Shown here: in pieces, positions 45,686 to 56,576 of the stretch | How positions within the stretch are numbered: position 1 is the first letter of the stretch | Layout of the letters: every line of letters starts with the position of its first letter | The notes under the pieces: model-generated | Told to the model about the DNA's origin: nothing | Seen by the model: the letters and a program-made list of their open reading frames with translations, nothing else | Database searches by the model: none | Translations under genes and position numbers: made by a program | Origin: Adiantum capillus-veneris | Taxonomy: Eukaryota; Streptophyta; Polypodiopsida; Polypodiales; Pteridaceae | DNA length: 64,000 nt | Direction: 5' to 3' | Assembly: GCA_014529385.2 (NCBI GenBank) | Contig: CM043965.1 | Location: 9,878,912-9,942,911, forward strand

Positions 45686-48452
45686 GGCCTATGCTAGTGT
45701 AATTGTGGCATAAATGAATGCGTTCCCTCACTAATTTCACTTGTGTATTTATGTTTTTGTGGATTGTGAATGTGTGTGCATGAACCATTGTGTTCATAAT
45801 TCCCTAATGTGTCACTGTATCTTGCCAATTGTGTGTTTACACACTTTAATTTCACACTAACCCATTGCTAATTTGACAAAATTTTGCTAACTTACTAACC
45901 TGCTATGAAGGATTGGAGCATTCAACCATTCAATTGATCTTCAACGAAAAGGTAATCAAGGTGGTATTCTTAACCATCCTAGAATCTAGAGGTGTGTAGA
46001 ATTGTGTAGAAATCCCACCATGATGCAATGTAATGTTGATGCAATGTAATGCTATGCTATGTTGATGCAATGCAATGTGATGTTAGGGATTGAAAATTTT
46101 GCGATTATTCATTTTCATGCCATTGAAATGCTGAAATTTTTAAGAATTGATGGCGTATGATTTTGAGAGGTTTCAATTGCTAATTGATGATTGTAGGTTG
46201 CTAATTGGGTGTCTAATTGAGTTGATTGCATGCTTGGATGGTCAATTTTAGGTGTGTGTGCACTAAAATCAAGTGTGTGTGCATTCTGATTGAGTGTGTA
46301 TGCTAATTTTAGGTGTGTGTGCATTCTGATTGAGTGTGTATGCTAATTTTAGGTGTGTGTGCACTATTTTGCCCATGTTTGAGGACCTAGAAATCAATGT
46401 GTGCGTTATAATTTTTCAATTGTGATAATTGATATGTGGTATGCTCATGCCCAACTAATGATTTGTGAAGTCACATTGCAAATCCAACAAATTTAACCCT
46501 TTTGTGTGCGCACCTAAAGATTGGTAAAAACTGCCAATTTTTTAGTGTGTGTGTGCCTAAAAAGTGTTAAATTTGCATGATTGATTCATATTTTGATTTC
46601 ATAGTTGTGTGTAACGATTAAATGCTGCATTTTTGTGCTCAAAACAGTGATTTACACTCTCCAATTGCGTCGAATTTTGACCTAATTTTGCCGGTAGTCT
46701 TGATTTTATTGATTAAATTCTTGGGCAATTGAATTGATGAGATTTTTGCAATTTCATTTGGTTGCACTATTTCTCAATGTGTGGATTTGTAGAATTTTTT
46801 TGGATAATTTTTACAAATTTTTGGTACTTTTTTGGATTTTCGAGTGATTTTACGTATTTCGGCTAATTTTCAACCTAAATTCATTTTTTTTTCGGTTCCG
46901 GAGCGTGCTTATCGGCGCATGGATTTTTCTCGTCGGATAGAGCTTTACATCTCTTGGGATAGTTTCCTACGACGCTAAAATAATCTTTTTCTTCTTTCTT
47001 CTTCCGCTTCAGTCCTCGTTCTTGTGCTTTGTGACGTGTGAACCCACCCTTACACACACAACACACAAGCTACAAGAAGACATTATAAATGTTTGAAAAA
47101 AAAAAAGGAACTACTTGTTTTCTTTCTCTCTTTGTCTTTACCCTTTTGTCTTTTTGCCTTTTAGTCTCTTGTCTCTTTGTCTTTTTGATTGTTTTTTTGT
47201 CTTTAGCCTTTTTCTTTTTGCCTTTTTTTTCTTTTTGCCTTTTTTTTCTTTTTGCTTTTTTTTTTGTTTGTGTCATTGACTTTTTTATTCATTCATTTCA
47301 TTTTGTTTCAATTTCATTTCGTTTCGTTTTCTTTCCCTTTAAATTTCATTTCAATTTCATTTTCTTTTTTTTCTCACATTCATTTCATTAATTTGTATAT
47401 CAGTTTTAAAAAAACAACAAAAAATACCATTAAAAATCATAAAAACAATAAAAATTTTCAAGAACCCAATAAAAAATTTTAAAAAAAGAGTTTGAAAATT
47501 ATAAAAAATAGAAACCTCATTAATAAAAAAGAGTTTTAAAAAATCAAAAAATTAAAAAAAAAACTCATAAAAATAAAAATCTCTATAAAAATTCATTAAA
47601 AAATATTTTTAAAAATCACAAAAAAATAAAAGCACATAAAAAAACCATAAAAATTCCAAAAATTCACAAATAAATAAAAAACACTCACAATAAATCAAAA
47701 TTGACCACAAAAATCATAAAAATTATAAAAAGTTCATAACAACTCATTGAAAATTCTAAAAAATTAGAAAATTTACAAAAAAATTAAAAAAACCCACAAA
47801 AAATCCTAAAAATCCAAAAATTCACAAGTAAATCACAAAACTCATAAAACCTTCAAAGAAATTAGAGAAAAATTAGAAAATTATCAAAAAAATTATAAAA
47901 CAATCAAACCTTTTTCAAAAAAATCATAAAAATATCAAAAAATTAAAAAAATCACAAATAATTAGAAAATATAAAAAAAAGTCGTAGAAAGTACCAAAAA
48001 AAGACAGAAGTGCCAGAAAACTGAAACAAGCTTTTAAAAAATCAAAAATAGCAAAAGCAAAGCCGAAAAGAGTACCGCACATCGAGCAAACACCGCAAGC
48101 CGAAAATCACACGTCGGACAAACCGCACAAAAGCGAACAAGTCGAAAAGAGAAAGCCGAAAAGTGTACCGCACATCGAGCAAACACAGCAAACCAAGCAC
48201 ATCGTCCAAAGCGGATCAGGTCAGCCAAAAAAGCAAGTAAAACGACAAATTCAAAGCAATAGAGCGTCAAATAAATTTCAAAAATTCTGCATGCGAGAAC
48301 CGAGTAGGTGCAAGTGTAGCAGTGAAAATTAGTTTCAGAAATACAATTTCACAATTCGTATACAATTGCAGATTAGGCTAGTACGAGCAGCTGAAATTTT
48401 GCTAATCAATACCAGAATCTGTCAATTGACAGTTTTTGTAGATTGAGCCAAC
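45686..48452 (+). other. E leader: low-complexity, strand-asymmetric, no gene
   Basis: Contains (a) GTGTGTGC-rich direct repeats at 46247-46365 with a 49-bp unit repeated; (b) a nearly pure T/C-rich stretch at about 47110-47390; (c) an A-rich, T-poor stretch at about 47400-48060; (d) a CpG-dense segment at 48057-48210 with an imperfect 93-bp repeat of an AGTACCGCACATCGAGCAAA block. Open frames in (b) and (d) are compositional. No gene is seen. Confidence 0.8.
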
Positions 48453-50769
48453 ATGGACTTAAATCGAACCAAGAATTCAAGTACATCAGAGCAAGCCAAT
48501 AGTAGTGGCGGCACAAGTGCAACTACAACCGACCAGATTTTACAGCTATATGGCTACAATGGGGATAAATTTTTGTACACAGATACATAAGGTCATAGGT
48601 ATCTTATGAGCAGCAAAAGCATCACAGGAGCCAAGATCTTATTGATTAGAGTAAATCCAAATTCAGAGAACTCCCAGATGTTCACTGACTTCAGTGGAGC
48701 TAGGTATTGCAAGCTCAAAGATGAGGTGCAAATAGAAGTTCAAAAAGTCAACCCAAGTGTTTATTCAAAAATCTGCACAAATCTGCCAAGCATCCATTTA
48801 GTGCATATGCAATCAGGGTCATTGTACATGGATTACAGTGGTCAGATCTATAATCGAGAGCTAGTAATGGAAGATCCAACAGATCAACCACTAGAAGCCA
48901 GTCTAATTGGAGAACCAAACCAAAGACGGTACAAAGGCCTCGATGGAGCATTCTACAGCTTGATGCTCAGTGTTTTAAAAGAAGCTGCTAACAACTGGGC
49001 AAGTATAGAAGCAAAAACTTCTCAACAAGACCTCGACATGACAGAGCCAGTTGGAATACCACCAATCATGGCGTATTGCTCAGATTATGGAAAAAAAGGT
49101 GGACATTTTTTTGAAGATTGTCCAAGAAATCCAAACAACAAGGACACATCAACTGCCAACAAGCAAGGTACAGAGCAAATTGGAAATGATAATCTCAATG
49201 TAAGTGCATTTAACTTGTCACTTTTAATGCAATCAAATGATTCTGCATTACCATTAAAAACACCTGTAAAATCACTGCAAGTTCAAAATGAGCATAAAAG
49301 ATGCACAGGCACCTGAAAAGCTTAAAATTGATTCTTTGAACGACAAATTCTTGCATGAATTTAGTAAAGGTGTCGAGATATCACCAAAGGGTGAAAAAAC
49401 TGTTAGGTTTGCAAATGATTTTTCATCCACTACCACAAGTGTGCAATCATACACAAGTCTAAGGGACACATCAAACAGAATGATGTTAGCTTTGTATGGT
49501 ATACATAATTCATATGCACACTATGTAGACCAAAAAGGGAAACTATACAAAAAGGATCAACCAGTGTTTGAACGGCCCACATACCAGCTCATAGAAGTGC
49601 GTCCAGTGATAGATCAAAAAGGATGGTTCATTTCAGAGGAAAGAATCTATTATAGCCCATCCTCTCTAGAGCTGAAAGATATTACCCGAGTGAACCTAGA
49701 AATCTGTTCAGAGCCAAACTCTCCTCCATCGGAAATCAAGCTTCGATGTTGTGACCAAACGAGCATGTACTTTGACCAAAGCAGTCGTAGATATGAGCGA
49801 GAGTCTAGCATCTATGATGCCTTGGGTCTTGAAATCACAGAAGCTCATATCATAGGAGACCCATGGGATAGACAATATCAGGGCAAAGATAATGCTATCT
49901 ATAGCTTGACTTGGGGAATAATTTGTCATGTTTCACGAAGATACATAGGAGACTATGTAGAAGGTTTGAAGATGCCAAATGTCAACAGTGCTACCCAAAG
50001 TGTACCTTCACGATCCCAAAAGGTGAGACTAAACCATAGCCAAACAATTTTGAACTCTTACAATGAAGCAGGCTATAGTGATCACCCTAGGAAGGGGGGA
50101 GCTGCAAATTCATCAAGCTCAGCTCTTGTACCATGCACCGTAATGTTAGTTAGAAGCCCAAGAGCTTCTAGCCAACAGACCTCTTCAAAGAAAAAACCAT
50201 TGAAAGATCATATGGTTGTTGGAAATTTCCAATTTACCTAGATTCCATCAGAGTCTATAGATAAATGCTTCTATGAAGATCATCAAGGACAGAAGTTTCA
50301 GTTGATCTCCACAAGTCAAAGTCAAAACCCAACAAATACGATAGTGTTCAAACAGTTACATGTGACCAAGCTCACATATGCATATCAAGATGCACATGGT
50401 AATGAATATCAGCAAGATCATGATCTTGTTCAAATCCCTACAGATGGTACGACTAAAGTCAAAGACTATTTGAAGATGATGCAAAGCCTCAAGCTACCAG
50501 AACAAGTGGTAGAATAGTCAAAGTCAATGGGAGCTAAAGTCCAGAAATCTACACAAAGGTCACCACTGAAATCTCCTCCGAAGAGACAGATTCTTCCAGG
50601 CAGTACAATGGACCTTTAAAGGTCAAAGGTTACTCAAATGCAGGAGGAAAATGCTCAACAATTGCAAAAAAGTGTAGTATCACAGTCATACGAGTCGACA
50701 TCAATGGAAGCAAGTGATCAAGACAAAGCCAATGTAGAAAAAGTTCAACCCACGAACACTTTTCGATAG
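48453..50769 (+). pseudogene. E protein: tandem Y-x-D-x-x-G-x-x-Y repeat protein with degenerate zinc knuckle
   Basis: Begins at ATG 48453 (MDLNRTKNSS), about 770 codons. Breaks: TAA at 48588, a frameshift between 49288 and 49316, and stops at 50239, 50515 and near 50617. About ten units share an aromatic-Asp-Gly-aromatic core, for example LYTDT, MFTDFSGARY, LYMDYSGQIY, HYVDQKGKLY, MYFDQSSRRY, FYEDHQGQKF and YQDAHGNEY, each followed by 20-40 variable residues. Two units (LYMDYSG and MYFDQSS) share a longer second half ending in RYKG or QYQG plus an A-x-YSL. A knuckle-like C-S-D-Y-G-K-K-G-G-H-F-F-E-D-C (49077-49121) has Tyr for the second Cys. It occupies the gag position, so it may be a divergent gag or RNA-binding protein. 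I know no family with this repeat. Confidence 0.7.
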
Positions 50770-50778
50770 TGCCTGAGG

Positions 50779-50901
50779 ACGGGCACTAAAATAGGAAGGG
50801 GAGAATGTTAACTGAGTCAACGTCAGTTAACAGAAGATGCTAAAGACCAAAGCTTCCTATTTTAGTGCCCGAGGATGGGCACTAAAATAGGAAGGGGGGA
50901 A
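50779..50901 (+). other. E polypurine tract region, duplicated, with an 18-bp perfect hairpin
   Basis: CACTAAAATAGGAAGGGG-A occurs at 50784-50803 followed by the first 47 bases of the LTR (50806-50852), and again at 50880-50899 followed by the full LTR (50902). Between them CTTCCTATTTTAGTGCCC (50853-50870) is the exact reverse complement of 50877-50894, with a 6-base loop GAGGAT. Confidence 0.9.
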
Positions 50902-51799
50902 TGTTAACTGAGTCAACGTCAGTTAACAAAGCTGTTAAAGACCAAAGACGTACGGATGCACATCGAGGATGAATACAAAGAAGCAGTAGATATTGAAATT
51001 ACACATTTTTCACGTTTTCCCAAAATAGTCACGTATTGTAAATTCTCGAACTATTTCAAGCCATTGTAATATTTTAATGTGTTACGGGCTTAATGGGAGT
51101 TCCAAATTGTAAAGAATAGGTCACTTATTGTGCCTAGGTTGCAAATTCAGTAAGTGGTGAGCCCTAAAGGCCTTGGGCAACCGGACATTGCATATTTTTA
51201 CCCGAGGTATATAAGGCAGTGTGTAAAAGAAAAGAGGGTTCTCAAGTCATTGGTTGAGAGCACTCTTTGGCGAGAGCTCTTGAGGTGTGTGGCTATGGAG
51301 TCCTTGAGTTTCTTCTTGCTCATGAGACTTGATTAACACTAATCAATGATTCATTCTCTCTCACTATGCCTCTCTCTTACTTCTTATGATTGCCTATGAT
51401 GCTTAGATTAACTAGATCTTAACTAATTAGTGGTTAATCCCTCTCTAATCTTGTGTGATTGTTCTCTTTTGCTTGTGTGTATATGTAGGTTTGATTGGAG
51501 TGTGGTGCTCGATAGATCTATGTGTGTGTGCTTGTGATTAGTGTGTTGCATGATAGGATTAGTGTTGTGTGCGTCTTGCAATCTCAGTGTATGTGATTGG
51601 GTTGATTAGAGGTGAAGAGAAGTGGATATGGAGATTGCCCTTCACTGCGGCTTAGCTCACCTCATAGAGTTAACCATTTGTGTTGCCACGATTAGCTCAC
51701 TAATTGTGTGAGTGTTTCCATGCCCTAGCCGGGTAGCTCATCCCTCTGGATTGGTAATTTTGTTGGTCATTGGAGCTATTGCAACGGTGGGACCCCCAA
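50902..51799 (+). repeat. 3' LTR of E
   Basis: 898 bp; TATA box at 51208-51214. It has a short insertion near 51450-51480 and a deletion near 51660 relative to the 5' LTR. Confidence 0.9.
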
Positions 51800-51939
51800 T
51801 AGCAAAGCAAAACCTTGGGAATTGAGGAAAATAGGAAAAAATTGAACTTTTACTTGTCCAAATTCAAAAAGGGAAGAGAATTGGGATCAACTAGAAGCAA
51901 GGAACCAACAGAACCAAAAATCATGTCTAGATGCTTCCC

Positions 51940-52787
51940 AACATGGATCGCGATCCATGTTCCAGGTAGACATCTGACAGTAAAATTTGACCAGTGTACT
52001 CATGATTACTAGTTGGGCAACTTTTCCAAAAGGAGCCATAGACAAAAAGTGAAAAAACTTGATCAAAATACCAAAAGAGGTGTTGTTTGGAAAAAACCGC
52101 AAAAGAGACACAAAATCTTGCTTTTGACTTGGAAAAAACTGATCAAATCCTAAAATATTTGGGGAATAGCATCACCAGACCTTGTGTCACCAGTTCACAA
52201 AGTATTAGTTCAAAATCTTGCCAAACATGGATCGCGATCCAAGTACCTTTTTTGAATTTTGAGCTGATAATGGGCAAGTAGAAAATTGATAACAATTGAA
52301 GCACTTTCTCCCAAAGGACCCCTATCAAAAAAGTTCAAAGGAAGGAAAAAAGGGGGCAAAAATCAGATGAAGGGGGAAACCACTGAAACAAACCCTAAAA
52401 CCTAAAAAACTCCAAAACATTCAAAAACCATATAGCCAGCATCAATAGGCCGAGGACTAAGTGTGCGACAAGTTTTAGTGCATATTGACACTAAGGAACA
52501 TGGATTGTGATCCATGTTCCCTTGACACATTTTGACACCAAACTGGCACCATAGCTAGAGGGCATCACAGAGTCTAATTGTCCTTCCAAAATTAAATTTG
52601 GATGCAAAAAGCCATGCCAAAAGCCCAAAATTGGTAGAAGCTCAGATAAAGTGACAGAAATAACCTATCTTCCAATCCAGAGCTTCATTTCTAAAAAATT
52701 TGATACCATAAGACCTCTTAGTCATGCTGAACTTGATGGTATCAACAAAAGTTTATTTGGCTTCCCAACATGGATCGCGATCCATGT
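51940..52787 (+). repeat. T5 leader palindrome array (four further units)
   Basis: ACATGGATCGCGATCCATGT is perfect at 51941-51960 and 52768-52787. At 52225-52244 it has one changed arm base. At 52495-52520 arms of 11 (GGAACATGGAT and ATCCATGTTCC) flank a changed centre TGTG. Centre-to-centre spacings are 284, 273 and 270 bases. Short open frames across them on both strands (all reading TWIAIHV or similar) are by-products of the palindrome. 51800-53080 has no gene. Confidence 0.92.
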
Positions 52788-53102
52788 ACCTTTGAGTCAG
52801 AACAGAAACAAAATTCTACCACACAAAGAGCTAGTCCACAGTATCCTGCTGGTTCTTTCAAAATTGAAATTGGACCTAAATTATTGAGGTTGTGTGAGGA
52901 ATTGTGTGGTACTAAAAAACCTACCTTAATTTTGTCGATTAAAAGCAAGAACTAACAAGAACGGTTGTAAGCTCACAGCTATCGAGCAAATTTTTGATAG
53001 GTTGTAGGTACTAGAGGATACTACCCAACAAGCAAGGTCAAACGGGGGATTCAAACTATTTAATGAGGTAACTCGGATTGGATTTTGTATTATCAATTCT
53101 TC

Positions 53103-54036
53103 ATGAATTTGCGATCAGGAAGATTGTACCAGAATAGGAATCCCAGCATCTTTGACCAAGGGAGCAATCACTCCATAGAAGAAAGTGTGAATCAAAGACC
53201 TTTGCCGCCTTTAGAACCCATTTTAGAGGAGAGCTTCTTTGACACTTCATCAGAGAGATCATACAGCCTCATGACTAAATATTTTAACAAGTCGAACCCT
53301 AAGGGAACAACTTTGATGGGTGTAGGTCCTTCTCAGTCTGCATCTGATATAAAATTGTTGTATTTGAAGTCTCAATTTGAAAATGTGCTTAAGGCCAAAA
53401 TGTATAAGGATGGAATGGACCGTTATTAAGTTGAAAAATACACCGAGCGAGTTCAGAGACCTTGTAGATGTTTATTATGACGGGGATAGATATTTTGACC
53501 GAGAGGAAATAATGTACCTAGTGGTTCATAATTCTTTTATTGTGGATAAATGGGGAATGACTGGCACCAAGGACATGGTAGATAATGAACTGGCCGATAA
53601 ACCACCCAAAATGGAGAAACAAAATGTGGTACTCAGATACACCAATGAGATAGAGCGTCTTAATATAGACAACACGTATGTGGGGCTATATAAGTTCAAT
53701 AATGAAGAACAAACACTCTATTACAAATGTGACGAGCCACGCATCAAGGAATTGACTGACCATAAAAACCTATATGTTTACACGTACACGGAGGGGAGAA
53801 GTATTCAGGTGGCCATAATAGACAACTATGGCCAAAAGTACTCTCCAATGGATTGTAAGGAATTAGAGAGATATATATATTTTGGAGGACCACTCCACCA
53901 ATACTATGTAAATTCGGAAGAGGTGAAAACCACGACTACTGACACAAGACCTGAGACTGTACATGTGAGCCCCATGAGAACCAGGGTGGAGGAGTCTTTT
54001 GGACATGAACGAGTCCCAAACACAGGGCCTTTATGA
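53103..54036 (+). pseudogene. T5 extra 5' reading frame with aromatic repeats
   Basis: Starts at ATG 53103 (MNLRSGRLYQNRNP, a start typical of plant gypsy gag N-termini). It runs to a stop at 53429, with the frame shifting at about 53430 into 53377-54036. The second part has repeated motifs like those in E: DVYYDGDRYFDREEI, EEQTLYYKCDEPRI, IDNYGQKYSPMD and LHQYYVNSEEV. It lies ahead of the gag core, so it is either a long gag N-terminal domain or a separate ORF. Function unknown. Confidence 0.55.
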
Positions 54037-54071
54037 TCAACGGCATCTAGGGCTTCCATGAACACACATAG

Positions 54072-55025
54072 GTGCAGTACTGTTCCGGATGTCCTTACAC
54101 CACTAGAATTCCTCCGACTATTACACAAGATCAACTTGACGAACGTTTAGCAAATAGGATACCACTGGTAGTACCAAGAGGAGATTATGAACCTAGAAAA
54201 GCCACACCACGTAGACCAGGTGTTGTTAGAATGGCTGCAGAGGCCAGACATATGCGACCATCTGAGGTGGCAAAATGTGTACCCAAAAAGTATAAAGGAT
54301 CCGAAGATCCGTATGCCCATGTTTAGATCTTCAAACAAGTGTTGAGAGCGGAACAGGTAACTGATTTCCATACTCAATATGAATGTTTTGAGTTGACATT
54401 AGAAGGGACTGGTTTGACTTGGTTCCAACCATTAAACAGCTTGGAATTCTCAAGTATTGAGAAACTTCTCCGAGAATTCGTTGAGGAATCCTCAAAGAGG
54501 AGGATCAAGCATAACACTGTCTCCCAAATCTATGCATTTAGGCAAAAGGAGAGAGAGAAAGTGAAGGAAGCATCACTTCATTTCAAGCAGTACATAGAAA
54601 GATGCCCTGCTTGAGAACTACCTCAAGATGAAAGACTATCAGTCCTTTTCATAGAAGGATTGCAAAATGACACTCTCAAAAAGGACTTGCACTTGAAGGC
54701 ATGTCCAACTTTTGAGCAAGTCACAAAAGAGGCATTGTCTCTGGTAGATAACTGCAAGGCATATGGCGAGGTGACTGAAGACACAGATCAGGGGACGAGT
54801 AGCACCTCTTCAACCATTGGTGAGTCCACAACAAAATTGGGAGGTCAAAACCCAAATGTGCCGGACATTGATCAAATGATCGAGGAAGTGATCAGAAGGA
54901 TAAACCAAGGAAACAGGATGAACCCAAACACACGACAACCGCCCACCCAAAAATGTGACACATGTGGAGGAGATCGTCCAATCCAGTGGTGCAACCTTCA
55001 ACAAAGGCTAGGAGTAAACGCATAG
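54072..55025 (+). pseudogene. gag: T5 gag core and first zinc knuckle
   Basis: Frames 54072-54326 and 54339-54614 give the gypsy gag core (PKKYKGSEDPYAHV, a stop, then TDFHTQYECFELTLEGTGLT, WFQPL, FVEESSKRRIK). It continues after another stop at 54660-55025 (LPQDERLSVLFIEGL and onward). A knuckle C-D-T-C-G-G-D-R-P-I-Q-W-C lies at 54954-54992: spacing CX2CX3-HX4C, with Arg in the His position. Two stops and small frame changes are present. Confidence 0.8.
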
Positions 55026-55203
55026 TGAGTATTGAAGTGGTGTGCTACCGAACAAAAATGGACAAACCATGTTACTCTTGAATGTTTCTATGATCGGAAC
55101 TATGTTAGAGATAGACAATACAGACCACATGGAGGGTAACAATTTCCACCCCCTCCAAGTAGGGCCAAATAACGTAATCCTAGGGTAGGAAAAAGCTCAA
55201 CCT

Positions 55204-55860
55204 GTGCTGGGACATCAACCTCCCTTACCCCAGGAAAAAAGGGCTATGGTAAGGATTTCTCAACCCATAGAACCACTTTCTGATCAGAGTATGGTCCAAG
55301 TAGTCTCGTATTGGGAAGAATCAGACAATACTTATGAAAGGGGATTTGATGGGAATGCATATGCTCCAGAGGGACACAATCCATGGATAATTCTTGAAGA
55401 GATGCCCGAGCCCTCATACATAGAACATCCAACTAGAAACCATTACTTGGTCGATGAAAATATGCTTATGTTCATGGAAAATCAGGGCTACAAACCTAGG
55501 GGGTATCCTTCTGGAGCAGAACAACCGATGGGGGTTCCACAAGCTTTTGCACCACCTGTAGGACCATGCTATGAATGTAGCTGTGATCATCGGGCGAGAG
55601 TTTGTCTAAACAATGGAGAACGGGTAAAACTTTTTGGATTCTGTGATGGATGTACGACTGACCATCTCATTCCACATTGTCTAAAAATCCCTGACAACAA
55701 AGAAAAAGCAACCATGAACAAGATGGGTATTGTGGCAAGCTCAAGTGGATCAAAAACAAAACCGAACATTTTAATAAACACAGTCACTAGAGCTCAAGCA
55801 CATGAGGCAGCAAGGAACGTCCCAGTCAGCCAAACAGAGATAGAAAATTTATCTGTCTGA
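55204..55860 (+). pseudogene. gag: T5 gag continuation with two further zinc knuckles
   Basis: Open frame with CYECSCDHRARVC (55567-55605) and CDGCTTDHLIPHC (55642-55680), both CX2CX3HX4C. This is the shortened spacing common in Athila/Tat-like gag proteins. T1 has the homologous knuckle at 28182-28144. It ends at a stop at 55858 and is followed in the next frame by 55887-56576. Confidence 0.75.
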
Positions 55861-55886
55861 ACCCCTAGGAAATCCTGGAAGGCAAA

Positions 55887-56576
55887 ATGAGACGAGATGA
55901 AAGCCAAAAGAGAAAAAAAAAAGCGGCATTGGAAACCAAATTACTGAAAAGAAAGGAACAACTGCAAAAGGAAAGAGACCTTAAGGGAAGCAACGAGATT
56001 AAAAAACCATCGGATATACCATCAAGAGGATCTATCCTGGTAGACAAGGTGTTCAAACCTTTGGACACAATTCTGAAAGCTTACGAGGAAAATCTAAAGC
56101 CTAACCAAACCCAAGAGTATAGGTGGTCAACGTACCCTCATCCGGGTTGTGAGAAAGAGAGGCTAAAGATGTGCAAGGAGCTCATCCAAGTCGCTCAATC
56201 GCTTATGGAACCATCAGTTCCTACTGCTTCAAAAACTGAGATATTGATCCGAGAAAAGATTCAAGAGTTAGAGGGGCAGGGAATTGAAAACAAAGACCGA
56301 CTAGATTTTGTAGACGAAACACCACTGGATACGAGGGTGGCAGCCAATACAACAGATGGAATGTATTCTCGAGTACCACTCCCAATTCTGGAAGTAGAAG
56401 AACAATGGCCTCAGGAGCTATGGGAACGGATCAGGAATAGAAAAGATGGAAGTGCTACACTTCTTTCAGCTCCCATCCCAAAGGTTCACTTGGAGCATGA
56501 GCTCTACCCAAATGACATTAGATCACTGTATGGTGATGCAGGGATAGTGATATCGGAGGACAATAAACCGCAGTAA
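55887..56576 (+). pseudogene. gag: T5 gag-protease spacer
   Basis: A lysine-rich start (RRDESQKRKKKAALETKLLK), then ERLKMCKELIQVAQSLMEPS and RVAANTTDGM, homologous to T1 27805-27467. Probably the same polyprotein as the parts before and after. Ends with a TAA at 56574. Confidence 0.65.

Larger units (their letters stand above)
44778..51799 (+). mobile_element. Element E: pol-less LTR retrotransposon coding for an aromatic-repeat protein
   Basis: LTRs 44778-45661 (884 bp) and 50902-51799 (898 bp) are clearly paired (both start TGTTAACTGAGT, share TATATAAGGCAGTG, end GGGACCCCCAA) with small indels. A tRNA-Asp type primer site follows the first and a polypurine tract precedes the second. The 5.2-kb interior has a 2.8-kb leader and one gene. 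I see no protease, RT, RNase H or integrase, so it must have used enzymes from another element, perhaps one like T5. The flanks (GTAGA left, TAGCA right) do not show a clean target duplication, and the last two bases of the 3' LTR are missing. Confidence 0.85.

Noticed and set aside
47089-47391. Phe-rich ORF of 100 codons that looks like a membrane protein
   Set aside because: It is the translation of a T-rich low-complexity leader block of element E and has a Lys-rich antisense partner.
48034-48270. Antisense Cys/Ala/Phe-rich ORF over the CpG-dense segment
   Set aside because: It covers the 93-bp tandem repeat in the E leader; the repeated peptide follows from the DNA repeat and no family is recognised.
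50853-50894. The 18-bp stem read as a terminator or miRNA precursor
   Set aside because: The two arms are copies of the adjacent polypurine tract region and the LTR head is duplicated with them, which points to a cDNA-synthesis artefact.
51940-52787. Short ORFs on both strands sharing a TWIAIHV peptide
   Set aside because: The peptide is the translation of the DNA palindrome in one frame on each strand; the ORFs are short and otherwise unrelated.
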